A DNA stretch of 64,000 nucleotides from Ooceraea biroi (Eukaryota; Arthropoda; Insecta; Hymenoptera; Formicidae), in the NCBI RefSeq assembly GCF_003672135.1, contig NC_039512.1, forward strand, positions 8,882,874 to 8,946,873, written 5' to 3'. The notes under the pieces were generated by a model that saw only the letters and a program-made list of their open reading frames with translations, did not search any database and had not been told where the DNA came from. Below are positions 50,101 through 63,095 of this stretch, piece after piece. Both the position numbers and the translations under genes were made by a program. Positions within the stretch are counted from its first letter, which is position 1. Every line of letters begins with the position of its first letter.

Positions 50101-53100
50101 TTGGAAGACTCGGCGAGTTCCAGCGACAGCAATTTGCAAGTGACGTCGAGTCCAAACAAGGATGACGACAAGTGTCAACGTATCCCGTGCGAGAGTGACT
50201 ACGAAGTGCTGAAGCTCATTAGTAACGGCGCCTACGGCGCGGTGTATTTGGTCAAAGAAAAGACCGCTCGACAGAGATTTGCTATGAAGAAGATCAATAA
50301 AAATAACCTGATGCTACGGAATCAAGTGGAACAGGTGTTCGCCGAGAGGGACATAATGAGCTTCACCGATAATCCGTTTGTAGTCTCCATGTATTGCAGT
50401 TTCGAGACCAAGGTACGTCACAGGCATCACATTGCGCGTCCTTGCTCATGATTGCGAGTCATCAAACGTGGCATTGTGTAAACTTTCAGAAACATTTGTG
50501 CTTAGTAATGGAATACGTAGAGGGAGGAGACTGTGCAAATCTTTTAAAGAATATAGGTCCGCTGCCGCCGGATATGGCGAGATTTTATTTCGCGGAGACT
50601 GTCTTGGCTGTTGAATATTTGCACAGTTACGGCATCGTACATCGGGATTTGAAGCCTGACAAGTAAAGATTATTACGATAAATAATTTTGTTAAAAAACA
50701 CAACGGAATTGTTGTTATTGTTTCTCCTTTCTCCATAGTTTACTCATCACTGCCCTGGGACACATTAAGCTTACCGACTTTGGCCTGAGTAAAATGGGTC
50801 TGATGTCCTGTAAGTGCGACGAGCAAGTTTCTTCATCGTATTATCGCGGTAAAATAAACGCATTCGCAAACATTTCTGATGATCGTATAATCGTTTCAAG
50901 TGGCAACGAATCTCTACGAGGGTTACATTGATCGGGATACACGGCAATTCTCGGACAAGCAGGTGTTTGGCACACCAGAGTACATTGCTCCGGAAGTTAT
51001 ATTGCGCCAGGGTTATGGCAAACCGGTCGATTGGTGGTCCATGGGTATTATTTTGTACGAGTTTCTGATTGGATGCGTGCCCTTCTTTGGCGAGACACCA
51101 GAGGAATTGTTCGCTCACACGGTAAACGGTGAGTTTCTTCGTGATTCTTCATCGAGTATAATATCGACAATGACCGATCGATAAATCTCATTTCGTTTCA
51201 GACGACATCGAATGGCCGGACGAAGACGACTGGCCTGTCCAACCCGAGGCGAAGGACATTATAACGGCTCTTCTACATCAGAGTCCTAGGGATCGATTGG
51301 GAACTGGTGGATCGCACGAGGTCAAGGAACATCCGTATTTTTATGGGGTAAACTGGAACAGCTTGCTCAGGCAGAAAGCAGAGTTTGTCCCACAACTGGT
51401 TAACGATGAGGACACGAGTTACTTTGACAGTAAGTGGCAGAGTCTGAGATGAGAACAAATTTGTAAATGGCAAATGACAGTTCTCCCTGAAATTGTGAAA
51501 TTCGTTCATTCTTCGTCGTACGATTCGCGCTGTAATATTTCGTGGCCGTGTAATGTTTCAGCTCGTATGGACAGATACAACCACGACCTGGGCGACGATA
51601 CGGACGACACCGACGATTCCCCCCTGTTTGGATCCTTCTCCTCTTATTCGCCTCAATCGCGCAAAATCTCGCAGACTCGTCCTCCTCAGCTAAATCTTGA
51701 CGCGGAACCGGACATTTCGAGGAAACAGCCGTTCCGTACCGAGCTCGAGGGCACGGTCGCGCAATTCTCCCTCGGATCGAACGTGCCTTCGGTCACACCG
51801 CCGTTCAAATTGGCCGATCAGTCGTCCGCGCAATCGTCCGAGAGGCATCGACCACCCGTCTCCACGGTAAAGAGCAGTTCCTGCGTCGAGAATCAAAATA
51901 GAACCGACAAATCAAACGCCAGCACGTCGTCGTCCAGCAGCGCGATTTCCACGATTCCCGCTGCTGCGATTTCATCGAGCAACGAATCTCAGTTGACGAT
52001 CATCAAAAGTACTCAGACAGAGGGAACGTCGATTAACCTGAGTACACCCGACTCCTCGCAGACCGAGTCTGATGATATCAGCCCTCAGATCCAGAGAAAG
52101 CGACATACGCACTCGCGTGAAAAGCTGCCCAGGTTCAGTATATCCGTTGACGATGAACACATGTGAGTCATTCAATTACATCCTTGTTATGCGAACACGT
52201 TCTCCCTTTTAACATTTATTTTACTTTTAATTTCACATGTACGTATTAATCTTAGATCATATAAGTCCTGAACATAGCCACTGATGTGGTCCATACTTAT
52301 ATTGTCTAAGATATTAATATATTAATACGTAATTTATGATCGACGGTACTCGGTATAGCTGCCAGCGCACTCGTTTCGAATTCACGATTCATCATTTGAC
52401 AATCAAGCGATCGAGCTTAATACTAATGACGGAACAATTTTATTTTCGCTCGTAGATTGGATCTCTCGGCGGCGAATAAAGACGCAGCGGACGAGAACAA
52501 GCACAATTCCAGCACCGACTCTTTCGAATCCTTCAGTGCCATATCCATGCTGCCATCCGCCCGACAAAAGTCTAGATCCGTCATCAAATCCGCCTCGACC
52601 AGCGGACTATCACTGGTGATCCCGACCAGCGACTTTTCTTGTACGTATTGTTCTTTCTCTCTCTTTCTTTCTCGATCACTTCTCACTTGAAACGTGTGAT
52701 TTTTCTTTTTCAGATGACGCGCCGCTAAATGCTCAACCCATCGAGTCGCCCGGTGGATCGTCTACGGCGTCCTCGCGGGATACCTCGCCCTGCCGCGAGC
52801 TGAGCCCTCTCGTTACTAGTCTGAAACCGCCCATTATCATCCGTCGGGGACCGTGTGGCTTTGGTTTTACCGTACACACCATCAGGGTTTACTATGGCGA
52901 CAGCGATTTTTATACGATGCATCATTTAGTAATGGCACGTACGAACGGTCCACGCCGAATATTCGTTTCTCCTTTAATCGGATAAGACATTTTTACTCAA
53001 GTGAAAAGTGAGCCGAAAATCTCAATTTATCTTGGGCAAATTTTTTACAGGAAGTCGAACAATCCAGCCCGGCGTTCGAAGCTGGCTTAAGACCGGGTGA

Positions 53101-55516
53101 TTTGATAACGCACATAAACGGCGAACCGGTGCAGGGCCTGTATCACACTCAAGTGTTGCAGTTGATGCTGAGTGGCGGTGACCACGTGACACTACGTAGC
53201 ACGCCATTGGAGAACACCAGCATCAAGACGGGCGGTAGGAGGCGCGATCTCGCGCAGAGTAAACTCGCTCGCCGGACGCTACACAAACAACGGAAGCAAA
53301 AGCGAGATCACTCGGACAAGAAACGGAAAACGTCCCTCTTTAAACGAATAAGCTCGAAACGAGCGAGCGTAGAGATGCAGCAGGTATACACTGCGTTACA
53401 AAATTTCGCTTTTTTTCTACACGGCTAAATTGCTAAATGTGATTTCGCGTCTCAACGATGTCTTTCGTGTTGTATATAATTATCCGTCGAGATTCTCAGT
53501 GTCTTAGTTTAATTTTGCACAATCAGGATCACAATAAAAAGAGAAAAAAATATGTATGTAAAGAAAGAAGAGAAAGAGGATCGGTCAAGGCACCAACATA
53601 TACGCAACACACCGATTACGTTAAGTGCATTTTCTTTTGCAGCCGTTAACTATCAGTTGTCCATTGTCAGCACCCATTTTGTCCAGCGACAGCAAACCTC
53701 CACTTATGGTATGATTTCTTATACATTCGTTGGTCTTTCCCATTTCGACTTCCGCTACCGCAAAACCGTTGTTTCCGTTGTGTCATTCTGTTAAACAACA
53801 CATGTCTCTTTTGCGATTACACGAGTGTTCGGCTTTCGCGCGAATGCTATTTCGCATTTAATTATTTCCGCTATAGTAATTACATACACAAATTGTTGTA
53901 CATGTTACAAAGACTGAGGGTGGTTCCTAACTCGAGAATTTTCTCGTTTGTTCGATCAAGAAAGAATTGCATCTAACTTTTTCAGATGGCCGCGGGGATA
54001 TGTTCGCCCTCGATGGTGACGCCTAGCCGATCGTTCCAGTCGTTTACCCGCTCGCAGGAGACGTCACCGTACTTTGCGGCATGTTCGAAATCAGTTTGCA
54101 GCCCGTCCCCGCCGACGAACCGACCCAGCTCGGACTCGTACCACTCTACCGGGAATTCCAGTCCGTGCTCGAGTCCAAACTCCTCGTCCCCGGGTTCCAA
54201 CACGTCCGTGGGCAACTTGACGGGCATCTCGAACCAGTCGCACTACCAACGTCCAAGCACGCTTCACGGTCTCAAACACAAGTTGCACACGGCCGCGAAG
54301 AACATTCATTCGCCGAATCGCAGAAAATCCGTTGGTCACATACCGCTGTCGCCACTGGCCAGAACGCCAAGCCCGTCACCGATTCCCGCTAGTCCGACGA
54401 GAAGTCCGAGTCCCTTGGCTTTCCCGACGGGTCATCAACCCGGTAGCTCCAATACCACGCAGTCTTACAGTCCAGGTATCCGAAAAGAGAACATTTCCGA
54501 CACCGTGGTGCGAATAGTAGTAGTGGTATGCAAGTAGGGTTGGGTAACTTTAATTTTTTTTTAACTAAGTTAAGTTAAAAAAATTAATAACTTTTAACTA
54601 TTTAACTAGTTATTACCCAACTCTGGTACGTAACAAATGTAAGTGTTCTAATGGCCCTACTGTGTGTCGTTTAGGGGCTTGCTTATCGACGCCAAACAGT
54701 CAAAAGAAGGGATACGGACGACCAAAGTCCGCGGAACCAGGCTCACCGTTACTTCGACGAGCGCTCAGTCCCGATCGGCTTCACCCACGCTCGGCCGAGA
54801 GCAAGACGTCGATATCACCATTGGCGAATACCGTCATAAAGGTAACACCACGCGTTACCATCGCGCAATCGTCCCACAATAGTAGCGAGATCTCGGATGA
54901 ATCCAACGACAGTTTCAAGGAGACGAATGAGGGTGCAAAGGTCGAGAAGAAGGCATCGAGCGAACAAAAGGCGGATTATTCGAAATTGACTCATAATATA
55001 TCCATCAATTTGAGCAACGTTAGCATATCAAACTCTTGCGGTAGCACGCAATTGCCGCGAATAGCCGAGGAGAAGGACTCTCCGACGGGCGTCAAGAGCG
55101 ACGATTACTCGTCGTCGAAGGAGATGAGTGCGGAGAAGTGCGAGAGTAAGCAGCATTGCGTTTCGTCGACGTGTAGTGATCATCGAGCGGAAGATGTGGA
55201 GAAAGCTCGGAGTGACGAACGCCAGGCTGCGGCCAGTGGCAGCAAGGTATCGCAATGCAACAAAAATACGGAGGAGAACGTAACTCAATCGGGTCCCGCG
55301 CCGCGAACGAGTGCGCAAAATTCACAAAAAAACTTGGAGCAGAGGCACAAGGTGCACGTTACCGAGCAGAAGGGCACTGTTAAGGGCAACGCGGAGACTC
55401 AACAACAGGAAACGAAAAAGTTGCTCAAAAGATATAAAACCGATCTCAGTGATGGCGTCCATCCGAGCACGCACGAAAGCGGTCCAACGTTTGTCAAGGA
55501 TAAGAAGGGCAATTAA
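47157..55516 (+). CDS. MAST: Microtubule-associated serine/threonine kinase (MAST family; Drosophila drop out-like)
   Basis: Twenty exons join in phase to 1716 aa: 47157-47337 (exon from 47118), 47487-47566, 47642-47744, 48070-48151, 48476-48566, 48646-48869, 49269-49344, 49460-50000, 50078-50412, 50490-50662, 50739-50809, 50901-51128, 51202-51429, 51562-52162, 52456-52640, 52714-52934, 53051-53383, 53643-53708, 53986-54475, 54675-55516. Early motifs LVRMRNSAIGKSAPSL and RRWSVASLPSSGYG are MAST hallmarks. DUF1908 spans about 255-440. The AGC kinase starts at about 500: Lys530, HRD Asp624, DFG Asp642, GTPEYIAPE. A PDZ domain lies at about 1107-1200 (GDLITHINGEPVQGLYHTQV). The rest is Ser-rich with basic clusters. 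The intron after 52934 uses a GC donor; with it, the PDZ aligns without a gap to vertebrate MAST. The exon 5 acceptor is weak. An upstream coding exon is possible, since the frame stays open to 47118. Confidence 0.92.
47799..47859. repeat. 61-bp perfect hairpin in a MAST intron
   Basis: The 24-bp arms (AAATAAATTGCTTCAGCTTC..., mirrored exactly) pair around a 13-nt loop, in the intron after the exon ending 47744. It could be a tiny MITE remnant or a hairpin RNA. Confidence 0.7.
52251..52330. repeat. Imperfect inverted repeat in a MAST intron
   Basis: ACGTATTAAT and a CTTAGA...TATAAGT block recur inverted with an 8-bp insertion. Probably an old MITE. Confidence 0.45.
54538..54623. repeat. MITE-like inverted repeat in the last MAST intron
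   Basis: The ends GGTTGGGTAAC and, inverted, AGTTGGGTAATAAC enclose AT-rich sequence of about 60 bp. Confidence 0.5.
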
Positions 55517-56808
55517 TTTCTTCACCTTTCGAAATGAATTTTTAAACAAGCGGACAATCTTTATTTACCTGTGCGTCAATCAAACGTGAAACCGGAAGGG
55601 ATATTGACGATCGCGCGCACGTGTTAACGCGTGCACGAGAGGCGAGACTAATCAAAAAAGGAAATCGATGAGAAGCGAGAAAAAAAGAGAGAAAAAAGAT
55701 TCTAGAGTTTTAATTGCGTAGCTTTATGGATTTCTATATCCAAATCCACAGGCTTCCGTCAGCTGGATACACATATATACATATATATTTCCGAAAAGTT
55801 TTAAACTATTTCCGTATAAAATGTAACGTTTGTCGTGTGAGGGGGACATATCGCATGAGATGCTTTAACTGTGCGCACGGACGATGTGGATATTCGTTGT
55901 TTTAATTGTGCAAAGTTACTAATTCGAAATTACAATACCGCGTATTAAAGTCGCTCCAGCATGGAGACGATTGGGAGTGATTTGATGCTTCGGGCTACAG
56001 TATTTACACGATCTCATTTATATCTAATATATCTAAAGTAACATTAGCGCACATCTCGTATCCATGATGAGCATGGTATTCGATAGCTCGCGTACAATAC
56101 GAAGTAGTTTTATAAGGCGTTTCATTGAGAGAGGATGAGAGAGAGAGAGAAGCGTAAAGTGTCATTTAGTTGCAATAATTTTTATAATGTACAAGATGAT
56201 TCCGTTACGTGCATCACGAGAGACTATCGAATATATAAAACGATAAGAAAATAACGAAAGAAAGTTGAATAATAAAAAATCCATAATAGGAAGATGTCCA
56301 TTTATCCATCTTTCTACGTAATAGATTGTATTAAATGCAATTGGAATATCTGTGTATTTCGCTACTCTATAAAATACTTGTTTCCTTTCTTGTTTCTTTA
56401 ACATAATAAATGACCCGACCCGCGCGAAGCGGTAAATAATTAATTTATCACCGTTTATCACCAGTTCTCACTACACATGTATGCACTATATATATATGTG
56501 TGTGAATCACAGATGCATAATCGTTTTATTGTCTCGATATTTAAATATTCTAAATTTATTTTTATTCACCAGTGCATTCACCAGTGTGCGTCGTGCAAAA
56601 AGGAGAAAATGCAATCAATGCTCGTACTTTTATTTGTGACTTGGACGCTTTGTCACGCGCAGGCATATAGATATAACGTAATATAACATAATATAATATA
56701 TGATACGATAACATGTATACAAAACTATTTGTTAGCACACAGCAAAATCAAACGTCTATTCGTCGCGGAAACATCTTGCATACTATAAATTATTAAGATA
56801 GTGGGAAT
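55517..56808 (+). other. Probable MAST 3' UTR and downstream sequence
   Basis: No further gene is seen. ATTAAA near 55943 and AATAAA near 56405 are possible cleavage signals; I cannot choose between them. Confidence 0.35.
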
Positions 56809-57031
56809 CATGGGCGCCCGGAGCGGGGGGCAAGGAGGGGCAAAATCTGGAATTGAAAAATTGCAATGTTAAAATTCTAAATCTTGAGCAAAAAAACGAA
56901 AAGAAAAAACAAATAAATAATGCACATGAATTATATATCTATAATAAATTTCGAAATGAAAAATTTTCCTTGAGTTTCCTATCTTTAGAGGACCCCCTCC
57001 CCCCTTGAATTGTTTTCTGCGGGCGTCCACG
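56809..57031. mobile_element. 223-bp non-autonomous hAT-type element
   Basis: Inverted ends CATGGGCGCCCG and CGTGGACGCCCG, then G-rich blocks (GGGGGGCAAGGAGGGG against CCCCCTCCCCCCTTG), flanked by a perfect 8-bp duplication GTGGGAAT (56801-56808 and 57032-57039). An 8-bp duplication with such ends fits the hAT superfamily. No coding capacity. Confidence 0.8.
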
Positions 57032-57039
57032 GTGGGAAT

Positions 57040-59877
57040 GTGTGAAAGATCAAAGCACTCGATATGCAATTGCCGCAATGCAATTAAGGTTGTCGTTAAG
57101 CATTATCGTCGCTCCTTGTTAATTTATTGTGTATATAATATCGTATCGAGAAACTGCTTTCACCGAAATATCAGCGCCGTCACAGTCCCGAATAAATGGT
57201 TCATCGAGTTCGCTTCGCTTGCGGCTGTATCAACGAAAGAAAGGAAATCTTGCTTCGCTAGGGGGCAAGCTCCATCTCTGCCATAACTCGTTTACGCGTT
57301 ATACGATTTGATATCCGTAACTCTATGTCAGTCACCAATTAATTAACTAAGAGCCAATTGTTCATTTTGCAGTTATTAATAATAACGCGCGCTAACATTT
57401 GTCAAATTGTCACTGCTTTTTTCAATGAGGTGCGTGCTTGCGTGCGTGTGTGTGCATGCGCGAATGCAGACTCTATTCGTGGATAGAAATAGAGATTGTT
57501 GATACATGTTTTTAATAATTACTCTATAAGTCTCCTTTGCATCTATATACACACACACGCGTATATGTGCATAATTTGTATACTATACATGTGTGCGTAT
57601 ATATATGCTAAATGAAGATTCTATATTAATAATTATATTAATACACTAACGATTAACAACTTTACGTGTGTATAGTATTTATGAAATATAAAATAAATTT
57701 CTCGCGCGTCCGTCGGTGCGAAGCGCGCGTGTTGTCGTCACGAAATCTGAAAGCGACTTAATTCGGCCTGAGATACAGCCAGGTTCACACTTAAACTATC
57801 TGTACCGATTTACTCTGTAGTTTTAGCAGTCTAGTTGTAAGAATGTTAGCGCTCGCTTCACGGAATGCTGCTCGGTATAGCGGTCAAGCTTATTATTCTA
57901 AATGTCCAAATATTGCTCATGTTCATTCAGTGAAGCGCGATATATTTACAATTAAGCTTCTGTATACGCATAAATATATAAATGTATATCAAGAGGATAT
58001 GTATATATATTTATATATTTCTGTAAACATTTCTGTCAAAATGTTTCAGACAAAAGTAAAGGCGTTGAGCTTTTCACCAAGTCGAGCAATTCGATAGCGA
58101 CTCTCCGCGCGCATTCCGCGCATCCGTAATGTGCGTTTCTTTATTGTTAAACTTGTTTCTCAAATTTCAATGAGTACAATCAGTTTCGGGGTATACCCGT
58201 GTAGATATCGCTCATTTTATATATATGTACATGTGTACACACACACACACATGTAATATTTATTAATGTACCCGGAGAGTCGTAGGTATCTCAATCAACG
58301 TTAAACTGAAAAGGTGAAATATCGACTTGAAACGAATTATGCACTCACTGCGTCCTCGTGCAGGGCTTTTCCCAGGATTTCGCACTTCTGTCTCTCGTTT
58401 GTATGTTTCTGCACATGTTATTGAATTATTACGATGTTAATACTGACGTCCATTATGTCTAGCTAAGACTTGAAAAAAAAAAAGATTGTCATTGTAAACC
58501 CTTGCGATTAAAGCGCGGCTAAGTTCCCTAAGAACGCGTTGCACGAGCCGTACCGTAAACGATAAAAAGACGACAGAAAAGACGAAACGAGGATTAAATA
58601 AACGGCAAAGGTTTCCTGCGTAATTTCGAAAAGCCACACAATTTATGAGTTTCAGCAAGATTATCTCAGTTTATCGTTAATGAGAAATCTTCGTTTGAAT
58701 TTATCGTCAGTCGAGTCATTTGTCATTAAGAAATGGTCAAGTTGCACGTGATGTAATCGGCGTTGTTTGAAAGTTTACGATAATTTATCTAAGAAAAGAT
58801 TTACGTCATAAGTTAGAAGAAGAAAATCGAAACACGTATTGGAGCCGGGGAATAAATTATACTTCATTATTTTCGTAATCACGGATAAGAGCGCAGACGT
58901 AACGGAAATGATTATAATCGTAACGGCGATTATATCGGAGAGACACGATCGATTATAATCGGAAGACTAAGTCGTAAGATTGAAGGAAACGCTGGATGTT
59001 TCCACGCAAGTTTCACATGATACAAGATAGTGAATGTCCTTTACGTAGACTATCCTAACTATACGGTATGTATGAGAATGATACGTTATTGTATGTGATA
59101 AGTGGAAGCATCATTGTTATTTCGTTTTGAGTTGCATAAAAAAAGAGGGAGTAAAAGAGTCGTTTTCGTCATCGCATTTAGACACGTAGGCTGCATCATT
59201 AATCAAATATACGGAAAGTTGAGCGAAAGAGAGAATGACTGTGGCTTTTAATATTGTACGTATATTCTTTTTGCGTGAGAGAAACTAACGACTTTATCGT
59301 GAGAGTGCATGTTGATGCGTGTGGAATGCAATTATCTTGTTGAACATTTAAAAACTTTAGTGCAAAAGTAATAAATTGCTAATTTTAAGATTCGTTTCAC
59401 GCGCGACTGTCAAGTTATTTTTGTTCTCGCGTTATGTACTTGGATAGCGTTACTCTTTACGTCGTTTGTAATGTTTAGCTGAGAAGAAGAGAAGCGGATC
59501 CGTGTTGTTGCTCTTTCTTTGCTTTACTGCCTCCGTTGCATGGTACAGTTTTTCTCTTTGAGACTTGAAAAATTATCCAATCTTTTCTATTTTTGCACAT
59601 GCATAAGCGGCAGCTTGGATGAGCAATTATCAACTATGTACACTCATATATGTTCCTTTTGTATCATTATTGAGAGCAAGCGAGAGAGAAAGAGAGAAAA
59701 AAAAGAAAGAAAGAAAGATTGTATCTAATGTGATTGTAACACAGGATTTAAAAATTTGTATAAATACTAATAATTTATCGCCCTGAACCCACCACTCTTT
59801 CATTTATCCATACGTGCATAATCGTCGTCAACTGTACTTATATTTGTGTTTCGACAAGGTAAAATTTATATTCTATA
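57040..59877. other. Gene-poor sequence
   Basis: No gene is recognised. It contains short CA, TA and GA runs, for example near 58240 and 59680. Confidence 0.45.
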
Positions 59878-60206
59878 GGGTAAGTCGAGGGAAGATGCCA
59901 CAATCTCGTATTTTTTTAAATGAACTGTCGGTGTAGCTACTATTGCATTAAGTGTAACAAGATTAGTAACAACCACAACGTATATCCTCTTATTTTTTTC
60001 AGAAGTTTTGAAAATATCATAGTAAGTTGAAAAAATGCATATTAAATCTAATTTCTGCAGCTTAGAAAATAATGATTATTATTATTTAGAATGTATTTTT
60101 TCGTACTATTACACATGATTAATAAAGATTTTTGTTCTCTATGAATAATATAATTTTTTAAATTGTGACGTGGCATTGCATTAAATGGTGTATAAAAAAA
60201 ATATAA

Positions 60207-60395
60207 ATGTTTGAAATACGTTTTGAGGTAAGCCACATTGCCGATAATGTACATAATTATTGTGCAATATGTAATCTCTATTATTATGATAAAAAGGGCC
60301 TAGTGTGTGATTGGATCCAGATAATTTGCAAACAATGGATCCATGAAGAATATCTGGGTAATGAAAAATACTTAGAAAAATTAATTATTATTTAG
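60207..60395 (+). pseudogene. Remnant of a cysteine-rich (PHD-like) finger as found at the end of some pogo-type transposases
   Basis: A 62-codon frame reads CAICNLYYYDKK then WIQIICKQWIHEEY. This resembles the pattern CxxC...WIQCxxCxxWxHExC, with two expected Cys replaced by Ile and Tyr. It lies 330 bp inside the decayed element. The assignment rests on this short pattern only. Confidence 0.35.
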
Positions 60396-62008
60396 TTTTT
60401 TTATTTCATTAATTATTCGTTCACTTAAATTACCTAGTTTTTAAGTATTAACGTTTATTTCATGTTATTGTGAAAAAAAATTAATTTTGTTCTTGTATAT
60501 TACTTATTATTTCTTTATTGTATATTATTAAACTTTAACTAACACATGAGGAAAGGATAAACAAAAGTTAATATAACTCTTTCTGTAAGTTACATTTTTC
60601 ATAAAGTTTTTATTAGAATACGACTATTGGTATTAATGATATAAACCAGGAATTAATGTTGCCACTGCGTCAATAATTAAAATGTACGGATGTAGAAAAC
60701 GGATAAGAAACACATACTTTTCACAAGTAGTGGAAGTAATTTAAAGTTAAATACATTTACCGTGATTGACAGTGGAATTTCCTTTAGAAATATTTATTTG
60801 AAAGTATCCGACATTACTAACAACGACACACTTCGCTAGACTTCACTGATCAACTGGAATGTCAAAGGTATTAATATGATATATCTCATGTATTTACTCT
60901 TTTTACTTTAACAAAATGATAACGACAGGCACAGTATGGGACATAATATTCGCTCTCTTCATAAGTGATGCAAGGGATTGTAGGTTGGTTTAAAATAATA
61001 ACATGTTTATTTATAATTACTATAAGTACAATATATATATATATATTTCGAAAGGATAGACTAAAGTACAATTAATAGATCTACGATCACGCGTTTTACT
61101 TGTTGAAGACTCGCGTTCGGTTTGCTCGGTCTCTTGGTGCTCTCGGAAGCCGTCTCTGTCCTTTGTTATTGTCGATTACCTCAATCCAAAACAATATTAA
61201 GCTGATCAGGTATTTGTCTTTGCCTTATTTATCTCGTGTAATACGCGAATATAACACACGATTTATTACATTCACACATTAGATCACAATTATATTTCGC
61301 ATAAAATTATTGTTATAAAATATATTTTAGACAACTTCTTCTAAATAATGTATATAAATATATAGCATTACAGATCTTTGCCAATTAGTATTTTTAAAAC
61401 ACATGTATTTTATAATTGAAATTTAAGATCGATCTAATTATAAATACATTCGTGTATAAAATTCAAAGAAAGCGTATTCTGAAAAAGACATGTAGTATTG
61501 TAAAAGATAATAATTGACAAGTAAATACAAGTTGTTCAAGTTTTATACGTTTTCGCTCTTTTAAGATATATAATTTTAAAATGTAATTTTCGAAATATTA
61601 TACAATATGCTTATCGAGTGCCAAATAGGATGTTAATGTTAACTGCAGTAATGAAAAATGAAGTGATAGACTATTTGCTGATAATGCGTCCGTTTCATAT
61701 TCGCACATAGATTTGTCGCACACTCAAAGTTCTGATAAGCCAAATGAGACAGTTAAATCATAGAAAACAATCAGCTTCAATAATAAATAGAAGTTTTTAC
61801 AGTAACGACGGATTTATAATTAATAAAAGTATTCGCGCGTGATACAAAAAGAATGATACAACTTCAGAACTCCCATCGCACAACGTCTTTGCTAAAGTGA
61901 TTGACATAGTTGAAGCATCCGTTTGACATTTTAAGTATACATCAAATTTAATTACACAACACACCGAAAAGAATTGTTTTTCACAAAAGCATGCAATTGT
62001 TTATATTG
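60396..62008. other. AT-rich interior of the decayed element
   Basis: No gene or clear repeat is recognised. Confidence 0.4.
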
Positions 62009-63095
62009 CTAATTGCTCCACCTAAGCATTAAATCATCCACATAATTTCCGTTTAATTTCTTACATATCTGTGCACGCTGTCGCAACTGATGGATGGATT
62101 CCATGTACTGCTGACTTGCATCCGGATGACTCTGATGCCACCGACCTTTCTCGTCACTTATTGTATTCATGAACCCCTTAATTCTAGCTTCTAACGTTGT
62201 ATAATTATGTTGTATTCCTTGTTGCCCTATTTTTAGTCTAATCGTGTCGAAGAGAAAATAGTCGCACGGTGATAAATCCGGCGAATGCGGTAAGTGATGT
62301 AAAACACACACTCGATTCTCAGCACACAGATAACGTACATCGATGTTAGAATAAAGTGATTTATCAAGCAAGAAATAAAAGTTTGGTTGCCCTGACACGA
62401 AATATTCTGACCGTTTTTCATTGATGTTACGCCACACATTCACCATCCACAGATACAAAGAAAATGTCGCTTCTTCTCCTTCGCCAATGTCTTCTATTTC
62501 TTCTACTCTACGTATCATACAGAATTCATGATATATGATGCCTTTCGAATCGTAGAAACAAAGAAACGCCATCATCTGCTGTCTCGCCGTTCGCTCTGGT
62601 GATTGCACGCGAAACCATGTCATGCTTCCAACGATTGTTGACTCCAAGAATCTGGGATTTGTATCGCACGTGTCAATAATGTCCGTGCAATAATCGCAGC
62701 GTGCCTGCTTTTGTTCTATGGTGAGCTTGCGTGGCACGACGCAGCCATGAATCATATCCTTTTTACTGTCGGCAAAAACGAAATTAATATCCTTTTCTTG
62801 TAGGGAAAGTTTAGCAATAAACAATGCAGATGATGGATTCCGATTATGAACTTTACGGGCGTTGGCGACTTGGTCTTTAATAGCCTTGTAAACTTTTGTA
62901 TTAGTAAATGTATAATAATAGATGTCTTCTCTTCCCTCGCGAAAAAGGTTCTTCCATCTATGAAGTGAGGTCGGTGAGAATTCATAGTTGTAAATTATTT
63001 TTAACACTGCGTATATTTGGCACCGACACATCTAATTTCAAACAAAATTTTACGATCGCGCGGTATTCTACTGGGAGTGTTGAAATAAGTGCCAT
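62009..63095 (-). pseudogene. Mariner-family transposase pseudogene
   Basis: The N-terminal part starts at 63095 (MALISTLPVEYRAIVKFCLK, a mariner helix-turn-helix) and shifts frame near 63020. From there a 340-codon frame is open to the stop at 62009. Mariner marks include RWKNLFREGREDI and the third catalytic region HSPDLSPCDYFLF. The first catalytic Asp is gone (GSMTW where GDETW is usual) and the second region (usual HDNA motif) is replaced by LLDKSLYS. So it cannot be an active transposase. I found no terminal repeats for it. Confidence 0.75.

Noticed and set aside
54081..54392. Alternative frames over the Ser/Pro-rich part of MAST
   Set aside because: Shadows of exon 19, whose own frame matches the MAST family and joins neighbours in phase.
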